Shown here in pieces: positions 12,564 to 22,978 of a DNA stretch of 64,000 nucleotides. Made by a program: the position numbers and the translations under genes. Origin of the DNA: Neofusicoccum parvum (Eukaryota; Ascomycota; Dothideomycetes; Botryosphaeriales; Botryosphaeriaceae); contig CP087215.1 of assembly GCA_020912385.1 (NCBI GenBank), positions 1,240,001 through 1,304,000 on the forward strand. The letters run 5' to 3'. Below the pieces are notes generated by a model. The model ran no database searches and was not told where the DNA came from. It saw only the letters and a list, made by a program, of their open reading frames with translations. How positions within the stretch are numbered: position 1 is the stretch's first letter; every line of letters begins with the position of its first letter.

Positions 12564-13153
12564 ATGGCTTCCCTCCTCGCCTACCTACCCCAGCACGAGG
12601 GCCTCCTTCCCAAATGGCTCTTCTTCGTACGCACCACCTTCCCTATTCTCTCCGCTCCCAACGCCACACCACCCCAAACTCCCAATGATTATCCGCCCTG
12701 CCAGGCACACGCACACCACCAACAAAAGTCCGCCCAACCCCCAAACTAACATCCTCCCCCGCCCAGGTCGGCGTCACCGCCGTCGGCAACCTCCTCCAAG
12801 CCTACCGCACCCTCCACTTCACCTCGCAAGTCTACCTCTCCCCCAGGCCCGACCGCGTCAAGCCGCCTCCCGGCTACACCCACCCCTCCGAGACGACGCC
12901 GCTGCACAGCCGAACCTTCGGCACCTGGACCCTGCTGCAGGGCCTCGTCCGCCTGTACGCGTCCTACCACCCGGAGGTCGCGGGCCTGTACCAGCTGGCC
13001 ATGCTGACCAACATGGTCGCCATCTGGCACTTCGGCACCGAGTGGTTCGTGTTCGGCACCACGTCGTGGAACAAGGGGCTGGCGGGGCCGGTGTTCGTGA
13101 GTCTGGGGACCACGGTGTGGATGGCGCTGCAGTATGGGTTTTATGTGAAATGA
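12564..13153 (+). CDS. ERG28: Erg28-type ergosterol biosynthesis scaffold protein
   Basis: Two exons, 12564-12626 and 12767-13153, give 149 residues, the usual Erg28 size. Erg28 is a small ER membrane protein that tethers the C-4 demethylation enzymes of sterol synthesis (Erg25/26/27) to each other and to Erg6. Visible features are the N-terminal hydrophobic helix after LPKWLFFVGVTAVGNLLQAY, a loop with a PTHPSETTPLHSRTFGTWTL-like block (THPSETTPLHSRTFGTWTLL), LVRLYASYHPEVAGLYQLAM, and the C-terminal hydrophobic end WMALQYGFYVK. SRTFGTWT and LYQLA are typical family phrases. The intron of 140 bases is longer than the others in this window and C-rich. It shares its upstream region with the ketoacyl-CoA reductase. 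Confidence 0.92.
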
Positions 13154-13998
13154 GGGCCTGGGCTTTTGTGCCGGGCGGTGTGGAAATCAAAATAGACCGG
13201 GTTGAGTGAGGTAGAGATAATGGAATCAATCTGGTGGTTTGCAACGGACGCTGATTGGAGTTGGATGGTGGCATGGAAGTGGTTTTGAGTTCCGAAAGTT
13301 GAAGCTGCTCTTGTGGGTATTCGTGGCAGCCGCCATCTCCAATTCGGCACTGCTAGTCCGATAGACTTCTACGTTCAAAAGACTTCTCATCCTGTGATAC
13401 CGTGCGCTTAACACTCTCCGACTCATCTAAAGACGCAGGATCATCTCTTTACAGAACGAAATTCACGTGGCTTTCACAGTACATGCATCCCAGATCTCCC
13501 ACCATGACATTTCTTGGAACAGTCTCATCGATACTTCATTCGTTCTGCGGTAGGCAATCATAAAAATAGAAGTCATAGAACTTCTTGCTTATATAAAACA
13601 AGCTGGACCATGTGCTTAGGTCGATACTGGAGCAGTACGACCAGATACTATATGCTATCTGACATTAAACTGAACTCGGGAAACAGGCTTCACAAGTCGT
13701 TGAAGCCTAGGTTCAAAAGTTCCGCGCGGAACTGCAAGGCTCGATGGTTCGGAGAGTTTGAGAGTTTTCTTCATATGCCGTGTCTAGAATAAGGGAGAAC
13801 AGAGAAGTTAATACTGAATTGGCGAAGGAAATAGCAGGTTCACCGTATCCTTTCCGCTTTTTTTTTGATTCCATTCAAGCCGCTATGCCGGTGTGCTTTT
13901 CGTGCTGTGAAATGACCCCGATAGATTTCCCTCAAATCTTTCTACATATTACGAACCATTCATGGATGTTCTTCCTCTAACGGTGTGTTTCCTAGTCA
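13154..13998. other. Intergenic, about 0.85 kb
   Basis: AT-richer sequence downstream of ERG28. It contains a few short open frames without recognisable features (for example 13514-13792) and a poly-T run near 13858. It is probably the 3' UTR of ERG28 plus spacer. Confidence 0.45.
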
Positions 13999-14501
13999 TC
14001 ATAATTCATAGTCTTCGTCTTCGTCTTCGTCTTCGTCTGAATCTGAATCAGACACATCTGGATATTCAACTTCCATTATCATTTCCGTAACCCTTCTAAT
14101 AACCCCTTCCACAATGCGGGTCCTCTAAATACAACTAAGCAAGCAAATTACTTTTAGATTTCATGCAGCAGGACTAGATTCACTCTGACTCCATCTCTTA
14201 TGGTGGCCAAGATAAGGTAATCCGGCTCCAACAACTCTACCAGCCCCTCACCATCTCCCACGTCTTTTCCCCACTCACGCTTAGTTTCACGGCATTCACC
14301 ATTCTCCGTGGAAAAAGGATTTCGCAAATCCCAAGTGATACTTCGGCCCTCCTTTGACACATATCTCCAGCCCTCAGTCAGAACATCATCATTCAGTGAA
14401 TGGGTGAGATCTGAGGGGTTGATGCTCGAGTTGCAAGGCCCGGCGGCGACAGGATACAGGAGCGAGCAAGTGTCATACAGCAAGACAAATGCTAGAGTCT
14501 A
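13999..14501 (-). CDS. Possible small or partial gene with acidic tail
   Basis: Two open pieces on the minus strand look coding. The piece 14501-14175 reads ..TLAFVLLYDTCSLLYPVAAG.. and contains ITWDLRNPFSTENGE and DGEGLVELLEPDYLILAT. The piece 14124-13999 reads RTRIVEGVIRRVTEMIMEVE and ends in a Glu/Asp run. They join in frame if a 50-base intron (14174-14125) with the unusual donor GTCCTG and acceptor TTTAG is removed; otherwise the first piece stops at a TAA a few codons later. I find no credible first exon with an ATG upstream of 14501, where an acceptor-like TAG precedes the frame. It may be a real gene with an unseen exon or a decaying one. I do not recognise the family. Confidence 0.35.
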
Positions 14502-15372
14502 CTTCACTTTGCACTGTATGATGAAGAAAGACAAATCCGGGCCGTTTGGACTTGTATGCCTTGTGCTGAGTGTCGCATGGTTGCGAGGGAAAGAGCTCGA
14601 ATGAAGCCTGATCTTCGCGGAGGGGCTTCTGTAAGCCACATGGCTTGGCACCACTAGGGCTGCGGTTCAGTCAGTCGTTCATGATAGGTTGAGGTATCGT
14701 AGTGACACAGCATTTACTGCCGCTAGCAGTCATTCACATCCATTGTCAGTCTCCCAACACCTTGCGGATTGAGAAGTGATACTATTCGGAACTTTATCCA
14801 AGCGTCGCAAGTGCACATAGGAATATCGAAGGCATGACCTGAGCAGCTCCAAAAAATCAAATCATCCTTGAGAACTTCAATTCCCGATAAGACACAGAGC
14901 ATTGGTCAGGTAATCGGATGTTCAGATTAAGCATCTATTCGTGTACCACGTAATGGTGAAGTAGCAAAGAATATCGAGATTCCCATTACTTTTCTCTTAC
15001 CCCCAATCCCAATCCCACCCGAGCCCAAGCCGCGGATGTTGAACAGACAACCCGCTCGAAACCGCAATGGAGTATAACATACGTACGTATATATGTCGCG
15101 CACAGAATGACCGTGACAAGTCCCAGCCCCAAGCAACGAAAGAAGCATACCAACGCCACCGAACACCCCGCTCAGCAATACGTATGACATCCAAGAAAGT
15201 AATAATGCTTCTCCCGCCGCAGCCGACCTCGAAAGAAAAAAGGTAGAGAAAAGCGAACGGTCGCACGGTGTACGAAGAGGATCAGACAAATTTCCCACCC
15301 AGTATCCGCGTCGAGAAATGTGTTATCGCTCAACCAAAAACACATACTTACATCGCAGCTCTCGCTCACCCA
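14502..15372. other. Intergenic, about 0.87 kb
   Basis: The sequence is mixed and AT-richer, between the doubtful acidic-tail gene and the bZIP stop codon. It includes an ATACGTACGTATAT stretch near 15082. No convincing coding frame or RNA gene is seen. The right part is the likely 3' UTR of the bZIP gene. Confidence 0.45.
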
Positions 15373-16754
15373 TCAACCCTCGCACTTCACCCTCCTCCTC
15401 GCCGCTCCTGCCTCCCCCACACCCCCATGCAGTATCCCCACCAACTTCCGCAACGTCTCCTTCTGCGCGGCGGCGGCGCCGCCACCGCCCCTGGCGTCCG
15501 CCCAGTCCCTCCGCTTCAACGCCCTCGCCAACGCCTCCGCATCCACGCCCTCGATGATGACGTCGCCCTCTGCATCCAGCTCGTCGCCGTCGTCGCCGTC
15601 GTCGTCCGGGTCGTCGTCGGGAGAGCCGCTCGACGACATCAGCAGCTCGAGCGTGCGCCGCAGCTTCTCGTACGCCGTGTTCAGCTCCGCGTGCGACGCC
15701 TCCAGCTTGCCGTACTTTTCCGACAGTAGCGCCAGCTGCGTCTCCAGGTCCTTTGCGTGCTTCTCCTTGCGCTCGCGGAACGCGCGTTGGGCGGCGCGGT
15801 TTTGGGCGCGGCGGCGCTGTGTCGGGATGCAAAGTCAGTTTATCGGAGCTCTGTTACGCAAAGCGACAGCGGGAATAATGGCAAGGCTGGTTGAGGGGAG
15901 AGAACAGGTCGGGGAAAGCGGGGAAAGGTAGGGGAGGGAGGGCAGCCAATTGGCTGTGATCTGCAACGACACGGATCGGAAGATGCGGGAGGTTGTGATG
16001 GGCGCAGGGCGTTGAGTGGAGGAGAACTTACGCCACTCGTTACATGGGTCCGATCAGGCTGGACGCCGGCGCTCCCACCAGCAGCGCTGCTGCCGGCGCT
16101 CCAGGTGCTGCCGTTGCTCGCGCTGCGAACGGGCGCGCGGCCTTGGCCGAAGCCCTGCTCGTTGACGATGTGTAGGGGGAAGGTTGCGCTCTCGGGCGAG
16201 AGCGAATATCCTAGGTCTGCATTGGACTGTTGAGGGCTGCACATGTACGGTGGGCTGGGCAAGGCTCCCGCAGCGACGACGCCGCCGCTGCCGTCGTCGG
16301 CGGGGCCGAAGTCGCCTGGAGTGACGGGAAGCTGGTGATACGCAAAGGTGGCGTAGGATGACGGGGCTTGCGGCTGGCGGTGGTAGAGGTGCTGCGGTGG
16401 TTGATGTTGAGGTTGCCGCTGCATTGGCTGCGGGGCTGGTGTTGGCGTGCCCGCATCAAATGTCGCGGTCGAGGTCTGGCGGAAAGCGGATTAGCGACGC
16501 GCTGAAGCCACAATCATGCCACACGAGAAGAAGATGCATGCGCGAAGCCGCCGACGGCAATGGTGTGGAGTGAGCGGGCCGTGAAGACGACCAGGGTGAT
16601 ACGAGGCGGATTAGTGAACGTGCGAGCCACTTACTGGAGAGGCGCTGAGGCTGGGTATGCTGGTGAGGTCGGGGGTGTACTCGTAGTATGTGGCTGGCGG
16701 CTGCGTGTACGCGTCTTGTTGCGGTTGCCAGTACTCGAAATTTTGGGACTCCAT
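15373..16754 (-). CDS. Yap/AP-1-like bZIP transcription factor
   Basis: Exons 16754-16635, 16475-16032 and 15816-15373 encode 335 residues. The first two (residues 1-188) are Gln/Pro/Ser-rich and disordered, as in activation regions. Exon 3 opens exactly at the basic region RRRAQNRAAQRAFRERKEKH (189-208), with the Asn..Ala-Gln-x-Ala-Phe/Arg pattern of fungal Yap factors. A leucine zipper follows (LETQLALLSEKYGKLEASHA.., heptad Leu/Tyr). The tail is Asp/Glu-rich and ends KCEG; the two cysteine-rich domains of the oxidative-stress factor Yap1 are absent, so this is another Yap-like member. All three exons are in phase 0 with lengths divisible by three, so exon 2 could be skipped without a frame change. 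DNA binding in the nucleus is inferred from the family. Confidence 0.88.
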
Positions 16755-19104
16755 GGTGGCGGAGGAGGAGGAGGTTGGGAGAGGAGGTGAGGCGGAGAGG
16801 ACAAGAGAAGGAAGGCTGCAGTGCTGAAGTGATCAGGCTCAACGACAGGTCCTGGGGCTTGGGTGTAAATAAGCTCGTAGGGCTGAGGGTAGGTGCGGGA
16901 ATGCGGGGGCTGCACAACTAGTCGGCGCCAGGCTGGATGGGACCGAGCAGCAGGTAAGAGGCCCAGGGCTCGCGGGCGTATCGACGATGAGAAGAGGTGT
17001 GTGGAAGCGCTCGAGGAGTGGTGGATGACTTATAGATCGCTGACGCCGGTGCGGAACCGTGCCTCGAGCGGTATACCTGCAGAAGGCGTGTAATTCGACG
17101 CGGACGACGCGCCGGACGAGCAGCATGGGTGGGTTTCCTACACAGGGTCTCCCGAACTCGGGCAGGGAGGGCAGGATAAGCACCAAAGCCACGCAATTGG
17201 GAAATTCGCGTCATTTCCGGGGGTGGTGTTGCTCTGAGCTGGCGAGGCAGAGAGGCGAGTTGCACTGAAGCGGCGCCTGATGACCAGCCTGGCCGTGCGA
17301 TTGGGTCCGGCGGGCCTCGACGGCTGCGGGCCGCTCATCGAGAACAGAGAGGTGGGATTGAGGGCTGGACGCCGGCCGGTTCGAGTGGGCGGCTGGCATG
17401 TTCAGGCGTCAGCCTCGCAGCGGATCAGCGTGCCCAAGGCTCGCCGGATTTAGCGGCGCGCCGTTGAAGCCAGGGCTTATCCCATGGCGCATGAGGGCCC
17501 TTAGTCAATGTCAGCGCCGGTGACTAACAGCCATGTGCCTGACGTAGGGCAGCCGGGAGGAAGCAACGCCTGCAGGTGGTGCTGGCCGGCACGAGCTCTA
17601 TCTGGTAGGGCTGAGGGTGAGATTTGGCGCTCGGGGCCGGCAGCGCCGCCAATGCAGGACTGCTTGCACTGCGCCGCAGGCATGGGCGGGCAGGTAACGT
17701 CGAACGATTCGCAGCGCGCAGCGGCTTGATACGAACGCACGTCGGCCTCGCGTCTCTGCCCTCCGCAATGCAGGTCGCAGATGCTAACCGGATGCCTGTG
17801 GGATCAGCCCTAGGGCAGGCATTCTCCTGCGTGTCGCGCTCGCACATGGCAGCCCCAAGCCGGACATAAGACGAACGCGTGGGCTTCGGGACTGCTGGAA
17901 CGAGAAGCAACCACGGCAACCCAGGCCTGGCATCTGATCGCGATGACGGGGGTCCGGCGGGCGCGCTGCGACGGGGGCCGGGCTGGCGATGGGGTGCGAG
18001 GGGACGGGCTGATCACACCGGGTCGAGGGGTGCTGTAGGCGCGGCATGCGCTCCCAGCGTGCCTATTGCCTTGATTAGCATCCGCGGCCAGCATCTCCAA
18101 TAATTGATTGGCGACGCGCTTGCATGGCTGCAGTGAGAGCGGAAAGCAAACCCTGGTGGAGACGAGGATAGCTGTCATGTGGCGGAAACAAGTGGGAGCT
18201 CCGCGGCCAGCCTTGCATCATGCAAGCTTAAGCGATGCGGGACATCACCGAACAGGCCGCCCGTTGCCCAACACGGGCGCACTAGCTTGCGGAAGAGGCT
18301 CTGCAGCTCCCGACCTCTCGAGCTGGTTTCGAGCTGCGGCAGGGTTACGCCGAACTGATCGCTGCGCGCTGGGGGGTCCGGATCGTGAACATTTCCAGGC
18401 ACTAGCAATATGGGACGGCCCAGACTCACCGCTTCAACCCTCAAATTCTCCAATATCAGACACCTCGCGGCGACGTGCCTAATACGGCAAGTGCTGACCT
18501 CCACTGACCCCTGTCGCACGGCGCCAGGGGTGACACAAAGGGCAGAAACGCCGAGAGCGAAGTCCGAAAAGGGTTACACAGTTGCAGTGTGCTCTCTCAA
18601 GTAGCGTACAAGGCTGAAGCGGCGGGCAGCCATACCCACCTCTCCCAAACCACCGACGTGCCATTGGCGAGCCCTATCACGCCGCCCAGCGGTTGTATCC
18701 GCCACCCGAGACTGGTCGCATCGCTGGAGACCCGCCCGTGATTGATGCGCCTCGTGGAATGTTTCCCCAGACGACGCCGCGGGCGAAGGGCTGGGTACCT
18801 TCTGGTGTGACCTGCGGGTACATCAGACATGCTCGACACCCCACAAATGTGGATCGGCATGAGTCGAGATCAAATAGGCAGAATGCAACGCTTCAGCTCA
18901 GGCACCTGTCAAGACCTGCTCGAAGACTGTTGCCTGATGAAAGTCTCAGAAGGGCGGTTACGACAGCAGAAATGCCGATGTGTCGCAATCCGGACGGAGA
19001 AAGCGGGGTCAACAAGTAGCGGGCTGGATAAAGAAGGTTTGCATGCGCAGATTGGCTAGATTGAAATTGCTGCAATTGTCGAGCTTGCCGCCAAAAGTCC
19101 CTTA
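16755..19104. other. Long gene-poor stretch, about 2.35 kb
   Basis: The first few hundred bases are the bZIP promoter and leader. From about 17300 to 19000 the DNA is GC-rich with many short overlapping frames on both strands. None has plausible splice structure, a membrane or signal segment, or a family motif. I see no tRNA and no tandem array. It could hold a non-coding transcript or long 5' control DNA, but the sequence does not show which. Confidence 0.4.
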
Positions 19105-20289
19105 TCAGTACAGTGCCCTGACGAGCTTCGCCACCTGGTCGTAGAGGTCTCCCTGCTCCTGCCGCGTCGCTCTCTTGACGATAATGGGGATCTGGTCTTG
19201 CCCGACGTTGTACTCGTTCAAAGTAGTGGCCAGGCCCAGAAGCTTGACCAGATCCAGAATCGCGCCGCCGACCTCGGTGGCGTCTTGCTGATCGTCTCCA
19301 GACCTCGTCAAGCCAAGGAAGGGAGCCAGGCGGGCGATCTGCGCGGCGGCCTGGGGATCTTGGGCCTTGAGCTTGACAACGTGTCCAAGGGTGAGACAGG
19401 ACGTGATGCCGTGCGGGATGGAATACGGGGAGCCCAGTGCATATCCTAGCGTATGGCTCAGGCCCAAAGCGCCCTTGATGTTCAGGCCAAGGAAACCTAG
19501 GGAAGCGAAGGAAGCGAGCTGCAATTGCGTAATGTTGTCTTCATTTTTAGGGTCGTCTTTATATTTGGGGAGTCCGCTGAACAATCTGGAGGCAGCTGAC
19601 AAACACAAGTCCTTCGCAGGCACTTCGGTTGCCGTCGGATGATACAGCAACTCCACGGCGTGGTCTAGGGCTCGAAGGCCAGTCGACATCCATAGCTTCG
19701 GAGGTGTTTCCAGGGCAAATTTGCTGCCGATTCGTTAGCCACCCTCGTCAATCTGGGTAAAATTTCCTTACGCGTCGTAGATGATGACGTGAGGCGCCAG
19801 TTTAGGGTTGGCCACACCGGTCTTTGTCCCATCTTCCTGAGTGTAGCCGGCGTTCATCGAGCATTCAGCCGCACTCAGAGTTGTCGGGATGGAGATGTGG
19901 AACAGGTATTTGCCAACTTTCTCATTGAGACGATAAGAGATGGCCTTGCAGGAGTCAATCGGACTCCCGCCTCCAATGGAGATGATGGTGTCAATGCTGG
20001 GATCCTTGATCACCGCATCCGTCGCCTCATCAAGCTGCGCAACAGGGGCGTGCTGTTTGATGTTCGCAAAGGTCCCTGCATGATGCTTAGGCCCGAGAAG
20101 CTCTTCGGTCTGACGAATGAGCGGTGTCTTTGTTGCCAGAGACGAGCCAGTCACGATGAAGGCCTTGGAGGATTCCTGGGGGAGGGATTCCAGAAGATGG
20201 CTCTTGACGCTATTCGGTCCATACCACAGTGCCTGGAGATGAGTGGGCTTCCACAAGCCAGACAGGGGATTGGCTGTCGCCTCGGTCAT
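19105..20289 (-). CDS. Iron-type alcohol dehydrogenase / maleylacetate-reductase-like
   Basis: Exons 20289-19772 and 19723-19105 give 378 residues, normal for the Fe-ADH fold. The NAD(P)-binding loop is GGGSPID (106-112). A family His-rich region reads SHTLGYALGSPYSIPHG, supplying the two later metal-ligand histidines. The earlier metal site reads TGLRALDHAVE; in classical iron-ADHs an Asp precedes the His by four, whereas here that place appears to be Arg, as in the maleylacetate-reductase branch where the Asp is not kept. This suggests a dehydrogenase or reductase acting on a small oxo-acid or sugar derivative with reduced metal dependence (inference). It is co-directional with a triosephosphate-isomerase paralogue 984 bases upstream. 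No aromatic ring-cleavage gene is adjacent to support a resorcinol pathway. Confidence 0.87.
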
Positions 20290-21273
20290 GGTGCTCTTGT
20301 ATCGGAGTGCTGGAATGGATCTGGACGCGGGAAAGTCAGCGAGATCTCCTTGTCCGCGTCTTCACGATCCCGGTCAGGTAAGATGTCGGCTCCGCAGCGC
20401 ATTCTGAATACTGATCCAGTTGACGCAGGACGTCATCCCGTCGGCACTGACGCGACGCGTGCTTTAAGTCCGTGCGAGTTGCGTGACGATTTGAAATGCG
20501 TCGCCGTGGAGCCGACGCTGTTTGGAGCGCGCGGCGGAGAGCTCACCCGCGGAGTTGTGATAGCGTCTGAGCAAGCCTTCCGACGGCTGGCGATGGCATG
20601 CTCACGTACCTTGGATGGCCGGTGCCGATGGCGGATACTCTGCAGGGCGCTGCGACGAGGGTGTTGAGGTTGGAGGTACCGGTACGCAGACGCGATGACG
20701 CAACGACTCTGCCTCCCGCACGGTAAGCACGGCCGCACGCGAGCTTTGAAATCCTCCGCGACATGTTTGCTTGGGAGCTCGACGGCTTTTGAAGGGAAGG
20801 GAGAAGGCCACAATGGGCTTGCGCGACACCAATGCCTGCCGAGGTAACCGATGTTCATTCGCGCGATTGGTGTGTTTCTTGCTTATGAACTTCCCCGCGC
20901 CGATGAATAACGCTTCCTGGATTCTATAGCTCCCGGCTGGCCAGTCAAATATATGCAAACGCGCGCTCTCAGGGGCATCGCCGCCCTCTTCATCAAGTAC
21001 TCTTATTGTTCCATCTATGTAGCTTGGCACATCTCACCGGTCCCTGCAACCCTCCGTTCGTAAATATTACTGCATCGTTTTGAGCCTTGTTATACAGATG
21101 GCTACTGCAGCCAATCACAGCTATGCGGATGGTTGAAGCATTCGTCTGGGGGCCAAGGGTCCCAAGAACAGCTCCCAATGCTGTCCGGACGGATGGTTCG
21201 GTCTCTGGCTTCAATGTGTCCGCTGAGGCTGGCCCACGCAAGCCGTCGGCTACAGCACTACTTGGTAGCTTCT
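20290..21273. other. Intergenic, about 1 kb, with repeat element
   Basis: This is the promoter side of the iron-ADH gene and the 3' side of the TIM paralogue. It holds one member (21132-21199) of the short inverted-end element described separately. Open frames are short and unconvincing. Confidence 0.45.
21132..21199. repeat. Short inverted-end element, copy 1
   Basis: The left end GTTGAAGCATTCGTCTGG (21132-21149) is identical over 18 bases to the copy at 27234. The right end GTCCGGACGGATGGTTC (21183-21199) matches that copy's right end at 12 of 17 places by eye. The distance between ends is exactly the same (68 bases) as in the 27 kb copy, but the middle is unrelated. Confidence 0.55.
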
Positions 21274-22044
21274 TCACGACTGCCCAACCTCTGTGATCAC
21301 CTGCTTGAGGTTGGCCAGATCGTGGGCAAAGCGTCCCAAGAACAGCCCATCTACCCCATCCACGAGCTTTGCAAACGTGCCAGAACCAGCACTCCCGCCG
21401 TATAGTATCCTTGTCGTGCCCTTTCTCGCGCCCGCCATCTTCCTCAACTCCTTCGTCACATTCACAACGTGATCCGCATCGGCCGGCTCCTTCGCGCCGA
21501 TCGCCCAGACAGGCTCGTAAGCCAGGATCACCTCAGCGTCATCCGGCACGGCCGCCAGGACCGACATGACCTGGGGGCGGCACTCCTCCACCGCCAACCC
21601 CACCGCCGCCGAGGCGACGTCGCCGTGTGTCTTCTCGCCAACGCACACCAGCGGGACGTGGCCGTGCCGCACCGCTGCGGCCGCCTTCCTCGCGACCTGC
21701 TCGTCGTCCTCGCCAAACAGGCGCCTCCGCTCGGCATGCCCCATCTCGACGATCCGGACGCCGGCCTGCTGCAGCGTCAGCGGCGACACCTCGCCGGTGT
21801 AGGCCCCGCTCGCTTCCCAGAACGCGTCCTGCGCGCCCAGCAGCACCGACGTGTCGCGCAGGATGCGGCGCGCCTCGAGGATCGTCACGAAGTCGGGGAT
21901 GACGAAGAGGTCGACGGCGTGCGCGTCGGCGTGCGGCGCCAGGTCGGCGACGCCGCGCATGTAGGCGAGCGTGCGGTCGAGGTCGAAGTACATCTTGAGG
22001 CTGGTGCCGACGATGCGGCGCGGGCGCGATGGGGGGGCCGCCAT
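21274..22044 (-). CDS. Divergent triosephosphate isomerase paralogue
   Basis: A single exon of 256 residues from the ATG at 22044 (MAAPPSRPRRIVGTSLKM). Upstream in-frame sequence has no ATG. It keeps the TIM catalytic Lys17, His103 in EMGHAERR, and Glu177 in AYEPVWAIG. Several positions differ from glycolytic TIM: the usual Asn before the Lys is Ser (GTSLKM instead of the GNWKM pattern), the residue after His103 is Ala rather than Ser, and the final phosphate loop reads GLFLGRFAHD. Such substitutions are seen in TIM-family members acting on other sugar phosphates (for example tetrulose phosphates in bacteria), so I infer an isomerase of a related substrate rather than the main glycolytic enzyme. 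It is followed by the iron-ADH on the same strand and is divergent from MTHFR. Confidence 0.85.
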   Translation of the reverse strand: MAAPPSRPRRIVGTSLKMYFDLDRTLAYMRGVADLAPHADAHAVDLFVIPDFVTILEARRILRDTSVLLGAQDAFWEASGAYTGEVSPLTLQQAGVRIVEMGHAERRRLFGEDDEQVARKAAAAVRHGHVPLVCVGEKTHGDVASAAVGLAVEECRPQVMSVLAAVPDDAEVILAYEPVWAIGAKEPADADHVVNVTKELRKMAGARKGTTRILYGGSAGSGTFAKLVDGVDGLFLGRFAHDLANLKQVITEVGQS

Positions 22045-22978
22045 GGTGGGATTGGGTGCGGCGCGGGCGCGACGGAGAGCGGTTGGGTCGAGGGAGAGCG
22101 GTGCGACGAGAGCGAGAGGAGGCTGTGAGGCGTCAGTGATAACGGCGCGCGGCACCGTTCTTGCAGCTGAGGGGCCCCGCGGGCGCGCTGGAAAGGCTAC
22201 ATCGGGTAAGCCGAGCTGGGCGGAAGGGTCGTGCAGCTGGCGGCGGAGAAGAGCGGCGCGGCGACTTTTGGGGACTTTTTATCCGCCGGTCGATTTGGCA
22301 ATCGCGGTCGTCGGCGGGCGCGGGGCCATCACTGCGCTGTGCGCGCACGCGTGATGCTCCGCGGCCGGACCAGCCAAACGGAGAGAAATGACGGCTGGTG
22401 TAAAAATCGTGGCCGCTGCAATGCTGGACAGCAGCCAAACGTCGCCGTCAGATAGGAGATTCCTCTGCTCTTTGTTCTGTTTCTGCGAAAGAAGCTACTC
22501 ATATTCTCTTCCGCGTGTTCTCACGATCTTTCTCCTGCTCGTTAGGGTTTAACTGTACAGCTTCTTCGCTCTGAAGCATTGACTGTTGGTCCGTGGCGCA
22601 TGCGATCGGCGTTAGCGCGGGGATTTTTTCGCCCCGCCGCCTGCTCTTCCACCACTCACTTGGCTGCTCTACTGCACGCTTCTATACCCACCCCATCCCC
22701 CCATCGTCTCGCCCGACTCTACATCACCTCCGTGGTACATGCTGCGAGAGCTCGCTGACCGCTGGGCTCGCGTTCGTTATATTGGATAGCAGGCAATTGG
22801 CCTGGAGGAGGAGCATCCCCGGTACCGGCGACTTTTGTGTCCGACTGTTGTCAGTACGTGTTCCCGCGCCCGTATAACTGCCATTGTTTGCGGTTCCGAT
22901 TGTTCCTGCTTCAGCCTCCTAACACTCCCTCAGTCTCCCATCCCGCCCATCCCCGACCTCTGAGTTCCCGCCGCCGCC
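22045..22978. promoter_or_regulatory. Divergent region between TIM paralogue and MTHFR
   Basis: A 934-base gap with a GC-rich left third (22045-22360) and a pyrimidine-rich leader just before the MTHFR start (22890-22978, TCCCATCCCGCC...). It must contain both promoters. No specific site is assigned. Confidence 0.45.

Noticed and set aside
13999..14060. GTCTTC repeats taken as a simple microsatellite only
   Set aside because: On the minus strand they encode an acidic tail in a frame that continues upstream, so a coding reading is at least as likely.
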